A DNA stretch of 64,000 bases, from positions 310,001-374,000 of the forward strand of contig OY282379.1 in assembly GCA_958295875.1 (NCBI GenBank), written 5' to 3'. Each line of letters begins with the position of its first letter. The stretch's first letter is position 1. The notes beneath the pieces were generated by a model. That model was not told where the DNA came from. It saw only the letters and a program-made list of their open reading frames with translations, and did not search any database. This DNA comes from an uncultured Pseudomonadales bacterium (GTDB taxonomy: Bacteria; Pseudomonadota; Gammaproteobacteria; Pseudomonadales; Azotimanducaceae). The translations under genes and the position numbers were made by a program. Positions 59,782 to 64,000 of this stretch are shown here, one piece after another.

Positions 59782-60657
59782 GTGGCCAAGGTGACGGCAG
59801 CACTCGTCAAGGAACTGCGAGACCGCACCGGTCTCGGCATGATGGATTGCAAGAAGGCGCTGACCGCGGCAGAAGGAGACTTGGAGCGCGCCATCGACGA
59901 GTTGCGCAAGAAGAGCGCGCTCAAGGCCGCCGCCAAGGCGGGCCGCACCGCTGCGGAAGGGCTCCTCGCCATCGTCGCGACGCCAGACGGCAAGCGGGCG
60001 ACCATCGCAGAAGTGAACATCGAAACGGATTTCGCCGCCCGCAACGAAAAGTTCATCGCCTTCGTGGACGCGGTGGCGACGGCGGCCCTGGACGCGGCCG
60101 CGAACGACGCAGACGCCCTGCTCGCCGGAGGCTTGGGCGCGCGCCGCCAAGCCCTGGTGCAGGAGATCGGCGAGAACATCGCCGTGCGCCGGGTGACGAC
60201 GTTTGAAACCACCGATGGCGCGATCGCCAGCTACCTGCACACGGACCGGCGCAAGGGCGCATTGGTGGAACTCACCGGCGGCGGAGACCTCGCGGGCCTC
60301 GGCCGCGACATCGCCATGCACGTGACCGCCTCTGCGCCACGCGTAGTGAATCCCGAAGATCTCGACCAAGCGTTCGTGGCCAAGGAACGCGACATCCTCA
60401 CGGCGCAAGCCATCGAGAGCGGCAAGCCGCCCGAAATCGCCGAGAAGATGGTGGCCGGCCGCCTGCGCAAGACGCTGGCCGAGCTCAGCCTCACCGAGCA
60501 GCCGTTCGTGAAGGAGCCGAAGACGAAAGTCGGTGCGCTCCTGAGCGACGCCGGCGCCGTTTGCCGGCGCATCGCCCGCTACGAGGTGGGCGAAGGCATC
60601 GACAAGCCAGCAGAGGACTTCGCCGCGGAAGTTGCGGCTACTGCGAGCGCCGTCTAG
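59782..60657 (+). CDS. tsf: Elongation factor Ts
   Basis: A 291-residue nucleotide-exchange factor for EF-Tu. TAALVKELRDRTGLGMMDCK, the UBA-like N-terminus, then VNIETDFAARNEKF and VGEGIDKP are diagnostic. GTG at 59782 is chosen with AGGAGGG upstream; TTG at 59776 is also in frame. Usual neighbour of rpsB. pyrH does not follow. Confidence 0.98.
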   Translation: MAKVTAALVKELRDRTGLGMMDCKKALTAAEGDLERAIDELRKKSALKAAAKAGRTAAEGLLAIVATPDGKRATIAEVNIETDFAARNEKFIAFVDAVATAALDAAANDADALLAGGLGARRQALVQEIGENIAVRRVTTFETTDGAIASYLHTDRRKGALVELTGGGDLAGLGRDIAMHVTASAPRVVNPEDLDQAFVAKERDILTAQAIESGKPPEIAEKMVAGRLRKTLAELSLTEQPFVKEPKTKVGALLSDAGAVCRRIARYEVGEGIDKPAEDFAAEVAATASAV

Positions 60658-60684
60658 CGACGCTCGCGCTAAGCGCTAAACGCC

Positions 60685-60729
60685 AAGCACCGTCAAACAG
60701 CCGCCGTCCAGTTGGCGGCGGCGGTGCTT
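60685..60729 (+). terminator. Long two-part hairpin in the tsf-frr gap
   Basis: AAGCACCG (60685-60692) pairs perfectly with CGGTGCTT (60722-60729), enclosing GCCGCC/GGCGGC. No T-run follows. It may end the rpsB-tsf transcript or fold in a frr leader. Confidence 0.5.
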
Positions 60730-60900
60730 GTCGGCGGGGCGCGACCTCCGCGGCGCATAGGTTGAACGCGGCGACGCAACGGCCTACCCCCTTTCCCTAA
60801 CCGCCCACCCCGGACAGACTGCCGAGTGGCACAGTCGCTGGTCGAGCCGCATTTGACGCAGCCCGTCCACGGTGCCAAGGTTGGCGTGGGGGATCGATTC

Positions 60901-61464
60901 ATGGAACTCATCGACGAGATCAAGAGCGACGCGGACGAGCGAATGGGCAAGACCCTGGCCGCGCTGCACGACGCCTTCGCGCGCATCCGCACGGGACGCG
61001 CGCATCCATCGTTGTTGAACACCGTGATGGTGGACTACTACGGCACCCAAACGCCGGTGAACCAAGTGGCCACGGTCACCGTGGAGGAGGGGCGCACGCT
61101 CTTGGTCTCGCCCTGGGAAAAGAAGATGCTGCCGGCCATCGAAAAGGCCATCCTCGCGAGCGACTTGGGCCTCACCCCAGCGTCCACCGGCGAGGTGGTG
61201 CGGCTGCCCCTGCCACCGCTCACCGAAGAGAATCGGCGCGACCTCACGCGCCAAGCCCGCCAAGAGGCCGAGCACTCCCGCGTCGCCATGCGCAACATCC
61301 GCCGCGACGCCATCCACGACGTGCGCGACTTCCTGAAGGAGAAGGAGATCACCCAAGACGACGCGCACAAGGCGGAAGAAGACATGCAGAAAATCATCGC
61401 GCGGCGCGTGCAGGAGGTGGACGCGGCCTTGGAGCGCAAGGAAGCGGACTTGCTGGAGATTTGA
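60901..61464 (+). CDS. frr: Ribosome recycling factor
   Basis: A 187-residue RRF, near the usual 185. FARIRTGRAHPSLLNTVMVDYYG, LLVSPWEKKML, LPPLTEENRRDLTRQA and the helical tail are typical. ATG at 60901 fits the start MELIDEIKSDADERM, although an upstream start at 60826 is open. The gap of 243 bp from tsf and the absence of pyrH are unusual; frr probably has its own promoter. Confidence 0.97.
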   Translation: MELIDEIKSDADERMGKTLAALHDAFARIRTGRAHPSLLNTVMVDYYGTQTPVNQVATVTVEEGRTLLVSPWEKKMLPAIEKAILASDLGLTPASTGEVVRLPLPPLTEENRRDLTRQARQEAEHSRVAMRNIRRDAIHDVRDFLKEKEITQDDAHKAEEDMQKIIARRVQEVDAALERKEADLLEI

Positions 61465-61620
61465 GGCGAAAGCCTAGCCCTCACCGGCAGACGACGCTCC
61501 TACAAAGGGGTAGCGCATCAGTTTGAAGCTATGACGCAAAACCGCCCCTCCGGGGGTGTATCGGTCGCCCGTCCCCGCATGTTTCCGCAGCAAGCGAGGG
61601 ACGCGAAACGGAACCAATCA

Positions 61621-62030
61621 CGGGAGCTGTCGCAGGGTTGGCGGTCGGCGTGGCAGCCGGCTGGACCGCCAGAAGTCTGTTGGGCGGCGACGCCCGACGA
61701 GCAATCGAGGACGCCAAGGACCGCTTGAGCGAAGCGGTCAAAGCCGACCCCGGCTGCGCTGATCGCCCGTTGTGGGCGACGGCCCATGGCTCGCTGCAGG
61801 TGGACGTGGCGCGGAACGCCAAGAAATCCAGGCGGTCGGCAGGGAACTGCAAGAAAGCCTGCTGCGCTTCGTCCTCACGAACCGACGCCTCGGCAAGGCG
61901 CTCGAATCCCCGGTGAAGGCGCACAACGAATCCATCGGCGTGTTCGACGAGGGCGTTCTTTCCGAATGGGCGTCGTTTCGCGGACATCGTGGTCGGCGGC
62001 ATTGACGAGGCGCGTCTTCAACTCGAAGCC
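61621..62030 (+). pseudogene. rmuC: Decayed DNA recombination protein RmuC remnant
   Basis: Three reading frames carry pieces in the RmuC order: an N-terminal membrane segment (GAVAGLAVGVAAGWTARSLLG), then EIQAVGRELQESLLRF with RLGKALESPVKAHNESIGVFD from the C-terminal domain, then GRRFADI. The whole nuclease-like core is missing between ADPGC and AHGSLQVDV, and two or more frameshifts break the rest. A small gene is not plausible. The sequence on to 62164 shows nothing else I can support. Confidence 0.6.
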
Positions 62031-62164
62031 GTCGGGGGCCAAGTGCGCGTCCCGAAGTGCGCGACGGTCGCCGAAGCTGGCGTGTTGCGGCAGCGTTGCC
62101 CGCCGAGAGCGCAAACTTCGGTCTTGCGTTTCACGAACCAATTCATGCAATCGTCTTGGTCGAG

Positions 62165-62860
62165 TTAAGATGCCTGCCCGAGTGTCCGACTCTCGCTTTG
62201 TGTGTACCGCTGTTGCGTTAGCTCGTGAGCCTCACGGATGATGCGGATCAAGCAGCCGACCGTGGTGGAAGGATTGCCGAAGGGCCGATTTTCGGCTTCT
62301 CGCGCCCGCAACTGCCTTGCTGCACGGAGCTCTGCCGCCTGCACTTCTACAAGAAGCGTCTCGAAGTTCGGACTCGACGACTGCTCGTGGTGGTACTCAG
62401 GAAACAACTTATGCAGTCGGGCTTGGATGTCGCCGCTACTGGCTGGCTTGTCATAGTCCTCCAGATGGAGAACCAGCCAAACCTCGAAGCATGGATTGGA
62501 CTGGGCGACCTCCACCTGATTTGAGCGACACTTAGCGACGGCATTGTTGAACTGTGGGTGATTATCACGGTCGAACACCGCCCACACTTGGTCCTGTTCT
62601 TCATACGACGATGTGTCCTGTCTGCGCCGCCTTCTGTTCGACCGGAGCTCCTTGGCACGCTGGGTCGCCCGGTCCGCAACTGTGAGTGCAACGCCACCGA
62701 CCCCTACAATCTTGATCCACGCACGCTTGAACCGGCGTCGCACCGCCCTCAGGTACTCAGGCTCGGTTTTAGCTCCTTCACAGTAAACGTAGAAGCGCCG
62801 CTCGGGCTCGGCGACATGCTTCCGACGTTTGAGCGGAGCGGGTGTTCTTTTCTTGGCCAA
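62165..62860 (-). CDS. rloB: RloB-like (AbiLii-type) TOPRIM protein
   Basis: A protein of about 231 residues. FYVYCEGAKTEPEYLRAV with Glu and WAVFDRDNHPQF with DRD are the TOPRIM-like acidic motifs of RloB; SNPCFEVWLVLHLEDY and a helical tail follow as in RloB/AbiLii. A TTG at 62860, three bases after the end of the upstream ATPase gene, is the likely start; the frame upstream overlaps that gene. RloB partners an AAA ATPase in anti-phage or restriction-linked loci; its exact activity is unclear. Confidence 0.82.
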   Translation of the reverse strand: MAKKRTPAPLKRRKHVAEPERRFYVYCEGAKTEPEYLRAVRRRFKRAWIKIVGVGGVALTVADRATQRAKELRSNRRRRRQDTSSYEEQDQVWAVFDRDNHPQFNNAVAKCRSNQVEVAQSNPCFEVWLVLHLEDYDKPASSGDIQARLHKLFPEYHHEQSSSPNFETLLVEVQAAELRAARQLRAREAENRPFGNPSTTVGCLIRIIREAHELTQQRYTQSESRTLGQAS

Positions 62861-62862
62861 GT

Positions 62863-63999
62863 TCAGGCAGGTTGAGGCGAGGCGGACGATGTCGTGCGCA
62901 ATCGTCGAGGGGTTGCGCCGTAGCGGTGCTGAAGGTAGCCCCGTTCCAGATTGTCGCCCTTGCGGGTACGGATGTCCGTAAGGGGATAGGTTCGTGTTGC
63001 ACCGTCTTCCTTCTCGGCAAACCACACTTGGTCTCGACGCAGCATCGGGGCGTCAAGCAGATTGGTGTCGTGGACCGTGGCAATGAGTTGGGCGCCGGAG
63101 GGGTTGGTGCTTGGTGAACAGAAGAGACTCAACAGCGCCCGGGACCCTGCCGTATGCAGGCTAAGGTCAAGCTCGTCAACCACCAGCGGAGAACCTGAGT
63201 CCAACGACTTGAACAGCCGGGTGAGAATCAACAGCAGGCGGCGCGTCCCCGCGCTTTCGCGTTCCAGCTCGAAGTACACGTCTTTCTCTGACCCACGGTG
63301 CGCCAGTTGGATGCGCGACTGACGCTCAGGGGGAGTGCGGACGCCAAGGGCCGACAACTTGTGCATCAGTTCCCGGTCACTCTCCGTCAGTTCTTCCACC
63401 ACTCGGCGATAGTCCACAACGCCCGTGTCCGCCTCGCCCAGAAAGTCCAACACGCGCTGATCCAGTTCGTCGTCGGCAAGCGCGGCCGACGCGAGTGACC
63501 CGGAAATCGTACGCCCCAACACACCGTTCATCTTCAGGAAGTAGGAGAACACCGATGTCAGCTTTTCGTGGCCGTGCTGGGCCGCTGCCGATAGGAACAA
63601 GCTGTTCTCGCGGGTGAGGTCGGCAAGGATGCGGTTGCGGCCCTTGAGCGCCCGCCCGAAACGAAACTCGCCGCCGTCGCGTTCAAACAGCATCCGCCGA
63701 CGCCCAGATGGATAGTCGAGCAGCCACTCGCTGACAAACTCCTTGTCAGTGGCCTCAAATCCGTAGTGGTGGCGTATGCCTCGGAGCACGAAGTCCATCT
63801 CGAAGTGAGACGGCGACGCGGCGCTTGCGGAATCGAGACGGAAGTGCTGCCGTTGAGCGACGCCCGCAGCAGGCTTGTCAGCTTGGGATTCTAGAACCAT
63901 TAGCCGCATGGCGCCCATGGCGTCCACAATGTTGCTCTTGCCGGAAGCATTGGCACCGTAGATCACTATTGCCGGGAGAACGAACCCGCTTGGCGACGC
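62863..63999 (-). CDS. rloA: RloA-like (AbiLi-type) AAA ATPase, N-terminus outside window
   Basis: At least 378 residues of an OLD/SMC-like ATPase; the frame runs off the right edge, so the first residues are missing. Walker A VIYGANASGKSNIVDAM is present at the visible start, Walker B is in PLVVDELDLSLH, and QLIATVHDTNLL is the switch His region. It is paired with a RloB-like gene two bases downstream, matching RloAB of Campylobacter and lactococcal AbiL. The pair is predicted to abort infection on sensing phage; this is family knowledge. Locally lower GC supports transfer. Confidence 0.85.
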   Translation of the reverse strand, partial: ASPSGFVLPAIVIYGANASGKSNIVDAMGAMRLMVLESQADKPAAGVAQRQHFRLDSASAASPSHFEMDFVLRGIRHHYGFEATDKEFVSEWLLDYPSGRRRMLFERDGGEFRFGRALKGRNRILADLTRENSLFLSAAAQHGHEKLTSVFSYFLKMNGVLGRTISGSLASAALADDELDQRVLDFLGEADTGVVDYRRVVEELTESDRELMHKLSALGVRTPPERQSRIQLAHRGSEKDVYFELERESAGTRRLLLILTRLFKSLDSGSPLVVDELDLSLHTAGSRALLSLFCSPSTNPSGAQLIATVHDTNLLDAPMLRRDQVWFAEKEDGATRTYPLTDIRTRKGDNLERGYLQHRYGATPRRLRTTSSASPQPA

Positions 64000-64000
64000 G

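Noticed and set aside
1..64000. tRNA or rRNA genes
   Set aside because: No cloverleaf with a clear T-arm (ggttcaaatcc-like) or rRNA segment was seen on either strand; isolated gttcga strings lie inside genes.

Overview
The window is GC-rich, densely coded bacterial chromosome. Gene content points to a gammaproteobacterium: a mutY-yggX pair, rsmJ, plsB, tsaB, long-form dapD, gspC/gspD/gspN, and a glnD-map-rpsB-tsf-frr block. The repeated CoA-transferase, acyl-CoA ligase, phytanoyl-CoA-dioxygenase-like, luciferase-like and APH-like phosphotransferase genes recall uncultured marine or host-associated gammaproteobacteria. That ecological guess is inference; no taxonomic marker was searched.

Layout. 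1-7351: two class III CoA-transferases, then an assimilatory APS reductase gene (cysH) cut cleanly by an intact IS630-like element, a thioredoxin-fold gene, an APH-like kinase and an acyl-CoA ligase. A 154-bp copy of the kinase gene's 3' end lies on the far side of cysH. 7529-11228: an FG-GAP/VCBS exported protein, a cluster of short GTGCCTGTCCC repeats, a MerR regulator, an orphan promoter with a strong hairpin (candidate small RNA) and an LRAT-domain protein. 11558-14228: a McrB-McrC restriction pair. 14271-19279: metabolic genes (kinase-like, class III aminotransferase, sulfurtransferase, DUF1080-like protein, Nudix). 19490-21200: a compact operon of a GIY-YIG protein, a stand-alone paralogue of its N-terminal domain, and a PIN ribonuclease, headed by a palindrome; this is the best candidate for an undescribed toxin-antitoxin or defence module. 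21277-34849: flavin oxygenase, PhyH, MDR reductase, metF, amidohydrolase, class IV aminotransferase, hisA/hisB, mutY-yggX, hydrolase, VOC protein, 1-Cys peroxiredoxin and a CnoX-like protein.

35168-44718: a glutamine synthetase-like ligase with a translationally coupled amidotransferase, PspC, an acyl-CoA ligase with a cyclase, an MFS transporter, a hydrolase, a second PhyH and tsaB. 44810-58638: rsmJ facing a long minus-strand series in which many genes overlap or nearly touch: map, glnD, dapC, dapD, dapE, gspN, gspC, gspD, plsB. It couples protein maturation, nitrogen sensing, lysine/peptidoglycan precursor synthesis, type II secretion and phospholipid synthesis. 58907-61464: rpsB, tsf and frr, without the pyrH usually found between tsf and frr.

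61620-64000: a decayed rmuC remnant and then a RloA/RloB (AbiL-like) ATPase-TOPRIM pair that runs off the right edge. Defence-type genes (McrBC, PIN/GIY-YIG, RloAB) are therefore scattered as small islands among housekeeping genes, often next to gene debris or short repeats. No tRNA, rRNA or CRISPR array was seen.
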